In this document: in pieces, positions 54,662 through 64,000 of the stretch
Layout of the letters: each line of letters opens with the position of its first letter
Position numbering within the stretch: the stretch's first letter is position 1
Assembly (NCBI GenBank): GCA_017311315.1
Contig: CM029650.1
Coordinates: 12,605,884-12,669,883 of the forward strand
Direction: 5' to 3'
Source: Dendrocalamus latiflorus
Lineage: Eukaryota > Streptophyta > Magnoliopsida > Poales > Poaceae
DNA length: 64,000 nt
The notes under the pieces: generated by a model
The model's database searches: none
Seen by the model: the letters and a program-made list of their open reading frames with translations, nothing else
What the model was told of the DNA's origin: nothing
Translations under genes and position numbers: made by a program

Positions 54662-55786
54662 TGATGAGGCGATGGTGTCCCGATCTTCCGATAGGATTGA
54701 TAACTATCGATTTTGGCGGAGGCGACCCTTGCGATCCGACTACAACCGAACGACGTCGCTTGCGCCTTAGCAATCGCTGAACCACACTCCAAGTTGTTAT
54801 CAACCGTGCCAAGAACGCGGTTGACCTGACCACGAAGGTCTATTCCTGCATGCAACCGAAGAACACGCAAGAACAAGATAACAAGCAATCTGAAATTGCA
54901 AATATTGATATGAAGATCAAAAGGTGGGATTCCGAAGGCTGTCTTGACAGGTGGTCGTCCGACACAACTGAAGAACAGAAGTTTGCATAATAGCTAAACC
55001 TAAACTCAACAAAATCCAAGTCCTAACAAGGGAGGCGGCGGCTCCTTTATAGGGAGAACAACCAGGAGGGGCGTCCAAAGTGCATGCTCTAGGGTTACAA
55101 GGCCCATGGGCCCAATTGGTGGTGGCGCAGCACCCTTTTGACTCGGACTCAAAAACCAACGTGAATTGTTTTGATGATTGCAGCCGGCTCGGATGGAATT
55201 TGAAGATGAGGTTTGATCCGTTGGAAAGTAGACTTCATAAGCTTTCCATGAAGTACAAGAACGTCCCAAACGGAGTCCGTATGAGAAAGTTACGTTCGTT
55301 TCAACTTGCACCATTGCAGCAGTCCGAATCTGATTCCAGTACGTGACCAACACGGACTCTTTTGATGATTGCGGCTGTCTCGGATAGAATTTGAAGATGG
55401 GGTTGAATCCTTTAGAAAGTAGACTTGATAAGCTTTCCATCCAGTACAAGAACGTCCCAAACGGAGTCCGTATGAGAAAGTTACGTCCGTTTAAACTTGC
55501 ACCATTGCAGCAGTCCGAGTCTGATTCCAAAACGTGTGCAACTCGAATTCGTGCTTGACTTGGTCCCAAAGTGACGTGATGACCTCCATTATTCCTTCCA
55601 TGCATGTCCAGGACTCCATGTCCCTTTCCTTCATCCTTTCCCAAATTCCTAAGCACAATTAAACCACTTGCATTAGGTAGCGGTCTATTCTCAGTAACAT
55701 ATGAAGGCTGAAGAAACGAATTCACCTTTAGTTCAATCTTGATATTGGGCGCGATTGTCGTATGTGTTTGTGGCGTGGTCACATCA
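54662..55786 (-). repeat. 3' LTR of element D
   Basis: TGATGTGACCACGCC...CGCCTCATCA on the minus strand. It contains an imperfect tandem duplication of period 191 bp (TTGATGATTG at 55171 and 55362) and encodes the last ~260 residues of the ORF. Confidence 0.95.
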
Positions 55787-57993
55787 TCCTCCCCTTCTTG
55801 ATAGAAAACCGTCCTCGGTTTTAGCATATGTGTAGCCTCACGTATTGCATGATCTTCATCATAAATCTCGGTACATAATAACAAACGCAACAAACTCTCA
55901 TTATGTAATATCATACGTTCTTTATCACGCAAAGTAAAACCTTTTTGAAACGAGCTCACCTTATAATTTAAGTGATGCGTAGGAGCTCTTGTAATTGGAA
56001 CAACAAGCATAGCAAATATGGTTGTATCCATAGGGGTCGTGTCCTCATCATCCTCCCCTTCTTGAAAACAAAGCCGTCCTCGGCTTTTGATAAACTGAAA
56101 GTATGGTAACAAAGAAGCCAAGGTGTATGCATGGTATATGTATATGTCATCCGTTTTAACATTTCTTCGTTGTTGCACAATTAATGTTATAACACAGCAG
56201 CAATCATAAAAGCTCATTGTATTATTAACCCGAAAGTAATCATATATGTTAATGAACAAATCAAAATTTCTCACACAGTAATTATCGCAACTTGTTTTGC
56301 AAATGTAAGTGAAGCATTTATGCAATTCAAATCTTTGAAGTTGTAAACTTGTTGTGGTGGCACATATAGGCAAAGCTACAACTTTTGGAATCAAACAAAG
56401 TTTATCCATATAATCAGATTTCAATTGAGCAATAGCAAATTCATCTAGTAAGGGTGAAAATATTTGCAAGTTCTTCCATACATCAATTTCATTATTCAGA
56501 TTGCCAATGTTAGATGGTTCAATAAGAGAAGAACACATAGGCATTGAATGATCACTAAATTTTATTTTTCTTTCATAATGAACAAGATTGAGCATACAAG
56601 AGTTGTTGTTCAAAACAACAAGCTGCAATTCATCCATGTGGTCACAAGTTATGCATATTCGATATACAAGAAATTGATTTCCTACACCATAATCTCCAAT
56701 CAAATTAAACTTATACCCAGGGGTGTAGGCACTAAACAAGAATTTTGAACATGCAAGTTCAGAAACTTTCTCCAAAGCGTGTGACAATTTCATAGGAAGA
56801 TCCAACATGATGTAACACAATGAATTGGCAGGAGAAATTCTAGTTAAAACTTCTTTATGTCTAACCAAAGCCACATGATCATTGTATGTGATTAATTCAT
56901 CACATGAATCACTCAAAACAGCAGGCAATTCAATTATTTTTTGACAAGGTGCACTAAACTCATTCTCAATACTCAAATCAATGCAGTGTGACTTCTCTAC
57001 TTGAAATATGGGCATGTCAGAATTGTTTTCCACTAAGTTTTGCTCTAAAATAGCATGAACGATGCATAATTGTTGTTCTTCACAAGCATACTCACCGTGA
57101 GTGATGATAGCACCATGATCTTTACCTTTTTGGCTCCCCTCAGATGATGTAGGTGCATCCATCTCCTCATCTTCGTTCTCAACGAATGGAATCGATGGTT
57201 CAATCAACTCATGCTCCTTTTCGACATGGTTCTCAAATTCCTGCAAGTTGTTAGTCACAGAAAGAGGCACAAACAAGGGTTTGTTCTCATGTTTTTTGGC
57301 ATTAAACATTCTCAGTTTCTCCTCAATCTGACTTTCAACCTTACAAGCAAGTATAAACAAATCATAGAGAGAATTATATTCTTTGTGAATGAGAATGTTC
57401 TTAATTTCTTGATTAAGCCCACCTAAAAATCTATTCTCTGTAGCTTCCACATGTTCCTCTAAATCACAACGCAACAAAAGAGCTTTCAATTCTTCATAGT
57501 ATTCACTTACAGTTCTCCTACCTTGTTCTAAACATTGCAATCTTTTTAACAAGTCACGTGAATAATATGAAGGAACAAATGTAGATCTCATGATTCGTTT
57601 CAAAGCATTCCAAGTTTTAGGTACATGTGGTAGTCTACATTGTTTCCTCCACCAAAATAATGCGAAATCAGTGAATTCACTAGTAGCAGCCCTAACTCTT
57701 TTATCATCAGGAAAATCATAGCACAGAAAATTTTGATCTAATTGTATTTCCCATTCAAGATAAGCTTCAGGGTCATATCTACCAGCAAATGGAGGAATTG
57801 TAAACTTGGCATCATCATCACATACCTCTCTTGTTAACCTACCTGTACCTTGTCGATTATGTCGAAGTCGACAACGGTCGCGATCATTGGAGTCCTCAAT
57901 TCTGTTGTTGATGGTGGTGAGGGTCTTATTAATACGATCCAACAAGTTGTTGGTCTCACAAAAATTGCTACAATGTGATCTTGAACCTGTCAT
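55006..57993 (-). CDS. Gag-like fusion protein of element D, about 995 aa
   Basis: The chosen start is ATG at 57993 (MTGSRSHCSNFCETNN), after the leader motif shared with A and C; 24 upstream codons are also open. Residues ~67-225 form a classic Gypsy gag/capsid domain (FALFWWRKQCR at 110-120; STFVPSYYSRDLLKRL at 137-152; YYEELKALLLRCDLEE; FLGGLNQEIKNIL). An acidic linker follows. From ~379 comes the module shared with A, B and C (RHKEVLTRISPANSLCY, FLFSAYTPGYKFNLIGDYG). The frame reads through both polypurine tracts (QEGEDDED, QEGEDDVTTP) and deep into the 3' LTR. The N-terminal half resembles G's gag, not A's. No zinc knuckle or enzymes seen. The LTR-encoded tail may not be functional. Confidence 0.85.
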   Translation of the reverse strand: MTGSRSHCSNFCETNNLLDRINKTLTTINNRIEDSNDRDRCRLRHNRQGTGRLTREVCDDDAKFTIPPFAGRYDPEAYLEWEIQLDQNFLCYDFPDDKRVRAATSEFTDFALFWWRKQCRLPHVPKTWNALKRIMRSTFVPSYYSRDLLKRLQCLEQGRRTVSEYYEELKALLLRCDLEEHVEATENRFLGGLNQEIKNILIHKEYNSLYDLFILACKVESQIEEKLRMFNAKKHENKPLFVPLSVTNNLQEFENHVEKEHELIEPSIPFVENEDEEMDAPTSSEGSQKGKDHGAIITHGEYACEEQQLCIVHAILEQNLVENNSDMPIFQVEKSHCIDLSIENEFSAPCQKIIELPAVLSDSCDELITYNDHVALVRHKEVLTRISPANSLCYIMLDLPMKLSHALEKVSELACSKFLFSAYTPGYKFNLIGDYGVGNQFLVYRICITCDHMDELQLVVLNNNSCMLNLVHYERKIKFSDHSMPMCSSLIEPSNIGNLNNEIDVWKNLQIFSPLLDEFAIAQLKSDYMDKLCLIPKVVALPICATTTSLQLQRFELHKCFTYICKTSCDNYCVRNFDLFINIYDYFRVNNTMSFYDCCCVITLIVQQRRNVKTDDIYIYHAYTLASLLPYFQFIKSRGRLCFQEGEDDEDTTPMDTTIFAMLVVPITRAPTHHLNYKVSSFQKGFTLRDKERMILHNESLLRLLLCTEIYDEDHAIREATHMLKPRTVFYQEGEDDVTTPQTHTTIAPNIKIELKVNSFLQPSYVTENRPLPNASGLIVLRNLGKDEGKGHGVLDMHGRNNGGHHVTLGPSQARIRVAHVLESDSDCCNGASLNGRNFLIRTPFGTFLYWMESLSSLLSKGFNPIFKFYPRQPQSSKESVLVTYWNQIRTAAMVQVETNVTFSYGLRLGRSCTSWKAYEVYFPTDQTSSSNSIRAGCNHQNNSRWFLSPSQKGAAPPPIGPMGLVTLEHALWTPLLVVLPIKEPPPPLLGLGFC
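55171..55550. repeat. 191-bp tandem duplication inside the LTR
   Basis: Two imperfect units each carry GAATTTGAAGATG, GTAGACTT.ATAAGCTTTCCA and CGTCCCAAACGGAGTCCGTA. The offset is 191 bp, seen again at 59620 and 59811 in the other LTR. Related duplications exist in the B, C and G LTRs, so the duplication predates these insertions. Confidence 0.85.
55787..55800 (-). other. Polypurine tract of element D (second of two)
   Basis: CAAGAAGGGGAGGA on the minus strand abuts TGATGTGACC. The first tract, identical in sequence, lies unused at 56051-56064 in the D internal region. Confidence 0.9.
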
Positions 57994-59098
57994 GGTTAGT
58001 AGAAAACAAGGAAATACACAAGAATTATATAAGTCCCTATAAACTACTAGGAGGTGGAGCTTCACAAGTCACACATCTCTCAAACTCTTACCAAGCTCTT
58101 ACAAGTTCTTACCAATGCAAAACAGGTGGTGTAACCGGTGGCTGGTTCGTGATAACTTGACTCAAGTGATGTGTATAGCGATTGCAAGGGTCGGTTCGAC
58201 GTGATCTGCTCGGTTAGTAAAAGGTGTAGCTTGGAAGGCTAGATATGTAGCAATGGAGAACAATCAATTAATTTCAGAAATTGCACAGAATTGAATTATA
58301 GTTCGTACCTAGCACTTAGCCTATGTTGCTGATCAAACAAGGATAGGAGAAGGCCAAAACAAGTGTATGACAATGTATGAGAGTGGTAAATACAAGATAA
58401 TTCAATCGAATGCAATTTGGAATTGAAGAACACAAGGATTGATCCCAAACTTGAAAATTGAAGATTTCTGTCCACTGGACAGCACGTCGGTATTTCGGCC
58501 GTAACTTTTTGTCAGTTGCCTGTTTTTCAATGATTCTTTTTTTCTCCTTTTCCTGACGGCTTTTTCTACAACTTTTATTTTGTGGCCATGTTCTGGAAAC
58601 CGACGGAACAATTCACACAAAATTCACAAGTGCCGATTGTTGCAGATTCAATCTGGAATTTTAGGTCAACTTGCACCGCAGATATCTCTTAACTTCCTTG
58701 CTGGAAACACGTGAAATTTTACAGATAGATGGATGATAAATTTTTGAATCTAATGGCGGTGGTCTCACTCAAAAATAATCTCGGAATCAAAAGATATGGC
58801 GTTTTTGGTGGCGGCTGCAGAGAAAGGACAGATCAGCCGAAATTGGAAATTAGGGTTTGGGGTGGGGATTTTTTTTGTTGGGATTTTTTTATGGAATCAA
58901 GGATATGACCAGCAACTAGACAAAGCTAAAACGGACACAAATTCAATTTAGCAAACCAAAACTAACAGATTGAAAGGCACAACGGGGTTTGGACAGCGGA
59001 AATTAACTCTTTTTGTGGGGCAATTTTTCTGGACTATAGGAAATAAAAATCAATCTACTAACTAGGGATACAAAGAGTTCCTACCGGTCAACTGAAGC

Positions 59099-59108
59099 TC
59101 TGATACCA
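59099..59108 (-). other. Primer-binding site of element D
   Basis: GTTGGTATCAGAGC lies on the minus strand beside the LTR edge at 59111. The core TGGTATCAGAGC spans about 59097-59108, with two bases between it and the LTR. Confidence 0.88.
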
Positions 59109-59110
59109 AC

Positions 59111-60235
59111 TGATGAGGCGATGGTGTCCCGATCTTCCGATAGGATTGATAACTATCGATTTTGGCGGAGGCGACCCTTGCGATCCGACTACAACCGAAC
59201 GACGTCGCTTGCGCCTTAGCAATCGCTGAACCACACTCCAAGTTGTTATCAACCGTGCCAAGAACGCGGTTGACCTGACCACGAAGGTCTATTCCTGCAT
59301 GCAACCGAAGAACACGCAAGAACAAGATAACAAGCAATCTGAAATTGCAAATATTGATATGAAGATCAAAAGGTGGGATTCCGAAGGCTGTCTTGACAGG
59401 TGGTCGTCCGACACAACTGAAGAACAGAAGTTTGCATAATAGCTAAACCTAAACTCAACAAAATCCAAGTCCTAACAAGGGAGGCGGCGGCTCCTTTATA
59501 GGGAGAACAACCAGGAGGGGCGTCCAAAGTGCATGCTCTAGGGTTACAAGGCCCATGGGCCCAATTGGTGGTGGCGCAGCACCCTTTTGACTCGGACTCA
59601 AAAACCAACGTGAATTGTTTTGATGATTGCAGCCGGCTCGGATGGAATTTGAAGATGAGGTTTGATCCGTTGGAAAGTAGACTTCATAAGCTTTCCATGA
59701 AGTACAAGAACGTCCCAAACGGAGTCCGTATGAGAAAGTTACGTTCGTTTCAACTTGCACCATTGCAGCAGTCCGAATCTGATTCCAGTACGTGACCAAC
59801 ACGGACTCTTTTGATGATTGCGGCTGTCTCGGATAGAATTTGAAGATGGGGTTGAATCCTTTAGAAAGTAGACTTGATAAGCTTTCCATCCAGTACAAGA
59901 ACGTCCCAAACGGAGTCCGTATGAGAAAGTTACGTCCGTTTAAACTTGCACCATTGCAGCAGTCCGAGTCTGATTCCAAAACGTGTCCAACTCGAATTCG
60001 TGCTTGACTTGGTCCCAAAGTGACGTGATGACCTCCATTATTCCTTCCATGCATGTCCAGGACTCCATGTCCCTTTCCTTCATCCTTTCCCAAATTCCTA
60101 AGCACAATTAAACCACTTGCATTAGGTAGCGGTCTATTCTCAGTAACATATGAAGGCTGAAGAAACGAATTCACCTTTAGTTCAATCTTGATATTGGGCG
60201 CGATTGTCGTATGTGTTTGTGGCGTGGTCACATCA
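59111..60235 (-). repeat. 5' LTR of element D
   Basis: It is 1125 bp, offset by exactly 4449 from the 3' LTR. TATA-like TATAAAGG on the minus strand lies at 59493-59500, upstream of a GCCGCCGCC segment, as in the C LTR. Confidence 0.95.
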
Positions 60236-60720
60236 ACTTTGGAGAAGACAATAGAGCCACTTAATTCATCAAGCATATCATCTAACCTAGGAATAGGGTG
60301 ACGATATCTAATGGTAATGTTGATCGCTCTACAGTCCACACACACATACGCCATGATCCATCTTTCTTAGGCACTAAAATTACCGGAACAGCACAAGGAC
60401 TAAGAGACTCACGCACATAACCTTTATCAAGAAGTTCTTGAACTTGACGCTGAATCTCCTTAGTTTTTTCCGGATTGGTCCTGTATGGCGCACGATTGGG
60501 CAAAGATGCCCCGGGAATCAAATCAATCTGGTGCTCAATCCCTCGCACTGGTGGTAGTCCTAGCGGCACGTCCTTTGGAAAGACATCCATATACTCCTGC
60601 AAAAGATTAGTGACAGCAGGAGGCACAGAAGAAGGTACATCCTCGAATGAAAATAAAGCTTGTTTGCAAAGTAAAGCATAGCAAACAGAAGTACTAGCAT
60701 CTAGCTCATTCACATCAGAC
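60236..60720 (-). pseudogene. Reverse transcriptase N-terminus of element G
   Basis: Reads MNELDASTSVCYALL..., then the typical pre-RT stretch (FPKDVPLGLPPVRGIEHQID), APYRTNPEKTKEIQRQVQELL, GYVRESLSPCAVPVILVPKKDGSWRMCV. An extra TG in a TGTGTGTG run (about 60340-60350) shifts the frame, and the sequence continues as DCRAINITIRYRHPIPRLDDMLDELSGSIVFSK up to the D insertion. One Asn codon expected in ...AINNIT... is missing. The rest of the gene resumes at 54661. Confidence 0.92.
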
Positions 60721-61270
60721 TTAGTAGCAATAAAACATGCACCTTTTGATTTAATCTCATCTTTCTTCTCTTGAACAGATTTTGAGTTTTTCTTTTTATG
60801 TTGCTCAAGTTCGTTTGCTACAATTTGATTTTCACCCCTATTATGCTCCTGATTTTAGCAATCTCATCTTTTAAAATAGCTTCAGGGGACATAGGATGTA
60901 ACACAATTTTCTTGTCATGATGCACAAAAGAATCTTTATCATATTGCCACGGTCTACCTAACAGCATAGAGTATGCTTGCATAGGGACAACATCGCATTG
61001 TACAACATCATGATAAGAACCAATAGCAAAATTTACTCTCACCATTCGTGTTACCTTCACCTTGCCGCTGCTATTGAACCATTGAATGTAGTAAGGTTGT
61101 GGGTGTGGTTTGGTGTTCAATGCAAGCTTGTCCACCATATCGGAGCTCGCCAAGTTGTTGCAACTCCCTCCATCAATGATCACATGGCATGAGCGTTCCT
61201 TCACGACACTTTGTTTGGAAAAGGGTGTACCGCTGATTTTGCTCCGTCCTTTCCATTTGTGCACTCAACA
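60721..61270 (-). pseudogene. Protease region of element G
   Basis: The frame 61264-60818 carries CHVIIDGGSCNNLASSDMVDKL, the retropepsin-like active-site region with the D-G-G-S form of the usual D-[ST]-G, followed by MLLGRPWQYDKDSFVHHDKK. This matches the aspartic protease segment between gag and RT in Gypsy polyproteins. It is separated from both neighbours by frame changes, so it is not expressed as part of an intact polyprotein. Confidence 0.85.
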
Positions 61271-62692
61271 CACACTATACAATGAGGTTCTCATAGCGTT
61301 CTGCATCTTCAGCACCAATGTGCTCTTCTTCTTGCTCCTTTCCACTACCTGCATGGTCAGCTGCAAGCATAGCATATGTATCCTCATCCAAATCACTAGC
61401 AGAAGAATACTCACCATCATCTCTCACAATCAAAGCAGCACTCCGCACATGGCCATACCCCTTGCATTGATGACATTGGATATCCCTCGTTTGTCCCGTA
61501 GATGCAACGGATGAAGAGCTCTTTGCATGTGCTTGGGCTGACCCCTTTATCGCTTCGGATGCCCGAGATGCTGAATTTGACGATGAAAACCGTGGCTTGC
61601 TGTTGGAAGAAGAAGGTGCAGTCGGTTGGCTTGATGGTGCAGCAGATGCACGTTGAGACCAAATGTTACACGACCTGCAGAAACGTTAGTCCTAGTACTC
61701 GCGCGTCGTCCCTGTACTTCTCTTTCAGCTTTACAAGCAAGATGAAATGAACGAGTGATAGAATTATATTCCTTGTAAGCTAAAATGTCCTGAATTTCAC
61801 GATCCAAACCACCCATAAACCTAGCCATAGCAACTTCCTCAGTTTCCTCTAAGTCACAACGTAGCATTCCTGTTTGCAAATCTTGAAAATATTCCTCTAC
61901 GCTTTTACTACCTTGCCTCAATTGTTGCAACTTATGTAACAAATCACGTGCATAATATGAAGGAACAAATCTAGCTCGCATGATTCTTTTTAATGCATTC
62001 CAGGTTTGTGGTATGGTTAAAGGATTTTTCTTACAATGTTCACTCCACTAAACAGACGCAAAGTCAGTAAACTCACTAGTAGCAACCCTAACCCTTTAGT
62101 TTTCAGGGAATGCATTACAAGCAAATTTCTGATCAACAGCCAATTCCCAAGTGATATAAGCATCAGGGTTATATTTTCCATCAAAAGGTGGCAAAGTGAA
62201 CATAATCTTACCAAGTGGTTCATCATCCTCACGTACCTCATGGCGTGGGTACATAGGACCCATGTCAATGCGATTCCGATGTGGTTGACGATGACGGTGA
62301 GCGTCCTCATCACCGTCGATCTCAGTATCAGCCGCATATTCGTCTCCACCGTTTCCGTCCACCCGGCTGCCCAAAACACCATTGTTGGCACGTGTACGCT
62401 GAGTTGGTGCAGCGGGAGTAGCCGTGGGGGATGCACGATCCATCTCATCAAGACGTCTCAAAATCTCAGCAAGTGAGGTGTTGACGGTGCCAACGGAAGC
62501 CTCTAATGTTGCAAGCGTAGTGTTGGTGTCGATCTGCGCGGCCTCCAATTGACCAAGGCGTCATTAGTGACCCGTACATCCTCATCAAGTCCCTTAGTGT
62601 GCAGCTTCACTTGGCGCTCAAAGTGTTGTATGATGCCTCCAGTCCGAGGGGAATGTGGTGCAGCCCTTGGGTCCACTGGTTCTCCTGACATT
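61271..62692 (-). pseudogene. gag of element G, frameshifted
   Basis: It starts MSGEPVDPRAAPHSPRTGG at 62692. The frame changes near 62550 (EAAQIDTNTTLATLEASVG...) and stops at 62096 after QKFACNAFPEN. It continues in another frame as the capsid C-half (RARFVPSYYARDLLHKLQQL, EYFQDLQTGMLRCDLEE, FMGGLDREIQDILAYKEYNS, 61981-61720). Further frame changes lead to a CHQCKGYGHV half-knuckle (about 61450-61480), in which the final Cys is not evident. It shares its capsid domain with D. Confidence 0.88.
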
Positions 62693-64000
62693 GTTAGGAA
62701 AAAAACACACGAGAACAAACAAAGAAGAGAAAAAATAATAAAACTGCATGTTATGCCCTCACAACTACTAGGATGTGGTTGATCAAGTCGCACACTCTCA
62801 ATCTGTTCTGTCAAGTTCTTACGAGGTCTTACCACAGCGAGCAGGAGGTGATGGCAGCCGACAAGACAAAACAATAACTTCTAGAAATTGGGTGTATCGT
62901 TGCCTCAGTAGCAAGTCCCTGTGAGGTAGTAGCCAAATCTGTGGAGCTATAGGTGGACTGAGAGTGAACAAAGGATAACTAGAACCACATTAGTCAAAGC
63001 AAGTTGAATAATCGCTCAACGACGGTACTGTGCTGGTCCTAAGCTAGACCGTACTAGAGACGCGAGCCTAGAACACAAACGAATAACATCGTGCAGAAAG
63101 AAACTAGATGACGTTGCACACGGAGTTCAGGAGCTCGAAAAATGATGCCGTCTACTCGGGGAACCTTAGAATCACTTGTAAAAGGTTCCTGTCAATTTTG
63201 AGCAAATTCTGAGAAACTTAATTTTTCCTCGGTTTGCAGGCCCGTTTTGAGGGCCTAAACGACATTTTTTGGGGTCGAAGTTGCCGCGTATGTGCCTGGA
63301 GGCTTACGCGGATCTAAGGATGTGTTTGGTTGGAGTGATGAAAGTGGAATGGGATGGGATGGAATAAGATGAGATGGTTCCACAAAAAGGCTCATCCCAC
63401 TTTGGACCATTCCATCCCACCCCATCCCTCAAACCAAACACATGGATAGGCTTGGTCAAAGGAATCATCCCATCCATCCCACCCCATCCCTCAAACCAAA
63501 CACATCCTAAAATCTCCAGATTTCCCGGACTTCTTTTGTTTCGCTGTATCTCCTCATTTCCTTTCCAACGGATCAAGAATCGTCTTAATCGGATGTCGTA
63601 TGCAAAATTTACACTTTTTTCTTTTTTTCTCTCTGTTTTTTTCTTTTTTTTCACACACACGACGCGGTTGAATCTGAGATCATGTCCTACTCCGAGTCCA
63701 ACTAGGGCAAATCCTCCCTAGAAACCGAGTCCTCCACCTTTTCTACCTCGCCGTGGCAGTTCGGATCTAACTACAACGGTGAGACCAAATCGTGAACAGA
63801 ACTCGAAACTCTCGAGGAACTAGACACTAAGACCAGCAAGGACACAACGATGCAACCGAAGACTCAACAAACAAAGACTATGCAGCAATAGAGTAAGGCT
63901 CAAATTGTTTCCGATTTTGGGTAATAGATCTCTAATCTACTATTTTTTTTGGTTTTCTGGACTGTAGGTATAAAAAAGATGCAAAGACTAAATAAAATCT
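62693..64000 (-). other. 5' leader of element G, interrupted by a MITE
   Basis: This resembles the A-D leaders at both ends: the CAACTACTAGGAT and CTTACGAG.TCTTACCA phrases near 62760-62840, and TTTTCTGGACT near 63953. Divergence in the middle is high. No ORF is supported. It contains pyrimidine-rich low-complexity sequence at 63615-63650. Confidence 0.65.
63318..63507. mobile_element. Tourist-like MITE, 190 bp
   Basis: The ends GGATGTGTTTGGTT and AACCAAACACATCC are perfect inverted repeats, give or take the final pairs, flanked by the 3-bp duplication taa (63315-63317 and 63508-63510). That is the signature of PIF/Harbinger-derived Tourist elements. The right-end segment CCCATCCCTCAAACCAAACACAT is also present internally (about 63422-63443), an internal duplication of the terminus. 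It cannot move without a transposase supplied in trans. Confidence 0.85.

Larger units (their letters stand above)
54662..60235 (-). mobile_element. Element D: full-length non-autonomous Gypsy-type element inside G
   Basis: It is 5574 bp with two 1125-bp LTRs (54662-55786 and 59111-60235), flanked by the perfect duplication acttt at 54657-54661 and 60236-60240. The LTRs seem to differ at about one position (near 55540 against 59989), implying recent insertion. The primer site, polypurine tract and one long gag-like ORF are intact; there is no pol. The insertion lies within the reverse transcriptase codons for FSKVD/HSGYHQ of G. Confidence 0.96.
51900..64000 (-). mobile_element. Element G: decayed autonomous Ty3/Gypsy element, runs off window
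   Basis: In minus orientation it holds leader, gag, protease, reverse transcriptase, RNase H, integrase and a truncated 3' LTR. The order RT-RH-IN is that of Gypsy elements. Element D (54662-60235) sits inside the reverse transcriptase gene, and a MITE (63318-63507) sits in the leader. The primer site and 5' LTR should lie just past 64000, because leader sequence matching the last ~60 bp before the primer site in A-D is reached at the window end. The left flank ccttc (51895-51899) is the expected target duplication. Confidence 0.9.

Noticed and set aside
63304..63660. 118-codon minus-strand ORF and 115-codon plus-strand ORF
   Set aside because: Both lie across the MITE and a pyrimidine-rich tract; the translation is made of repeated element ends.

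Overview
This 64 kb window is plant nuclear DNA, almost certainly from a grass. It consists of nested, mostly non-autonomous LTR retrotransposons. I found no convincing host gene, no rRNA or tRNA gene and nothing prokaryotic. The grass assignment is inferred from the Gypsy-type gag/pol proteins, the initiator-Met primer-binding sites, the very long LTRs, a Tourist-like MITE and a possible Helitron end. The density of insertions into insertions suggests pericentromeric or other heterochromatin.

Layout. (1) 1-5543: a diverged plus-strand LTR cut by the window start (to 2929), then a decayed minus-strand Gypsy remnant called F here (2930-5167) carrying a solo LTR (3126-4070), then an unassigned stretch with strong stem-loops. 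(2) 5544-25629: a 20.1 kb tandem element, LTR-internal-LTR-internal-LTR. Its period is exactly 8126 bp, its LTRs are 3834 bp, and its outer ends carry one shared 5-bp target duplication. (3) 25635-28674: a GC-rich internal region with a 52-bp minisatellite, a primer-binding site of the TGGCGCC type and a 288-bp LTR (element H, minus). (4) 28675-35986: Copia-like 3' sequence and LTR, interrupted by element A (29752-33244) and by a solo LTR (33352-34398). (5) 35987-45116: element B (minus), whose 5' LTR is split by the full-length, near-pristine element C (plus, 39418-44782). (6) 45122-49209: mixed DNA with a possible Helitron end, MITE-like sequence and a solo LTR (47317-48224). (7) 49210-64000: element X (plus; 5' LTR and leader only), invaded by a family-3 LTR that itself holds a solo LTR (50447-51390). 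That family-3 LTR is then cut by a decayed autonomous Gypsy element G (51900 to beyond the window end), whose reverse transcriptase gene is split by element D (54662-60235).

How the parts relate. A, B, C, D and G are one superfamily with LTRs ending CCTCATCA and a TGGTATCAGAGC primer site. G once encoded gag, protease, reverse transcriptase, RNase H and integrase, but it is broken. A-D encode only a gag-like protein, so they would need enzymes supplied in trans by an intact relative. A-D share a C-terminal module, but D carries a different N-terminal capsid domain from A, B and C. Two polypurine tracts about 265 bp apart occur in this lineage. Elements A and C have LTRs that start after the first, and B and D after the second, so the LTR boundary itself has moved between relatives.

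Nine insertions have perfect 5-bp target duplications that I read directly: gttgt, atcga, ctagt, actac, acaga, gaatt, attga, ggtcc and acttt. These fix most boundaries to the base. All element letters and family numbers are labels for this report, not published names.
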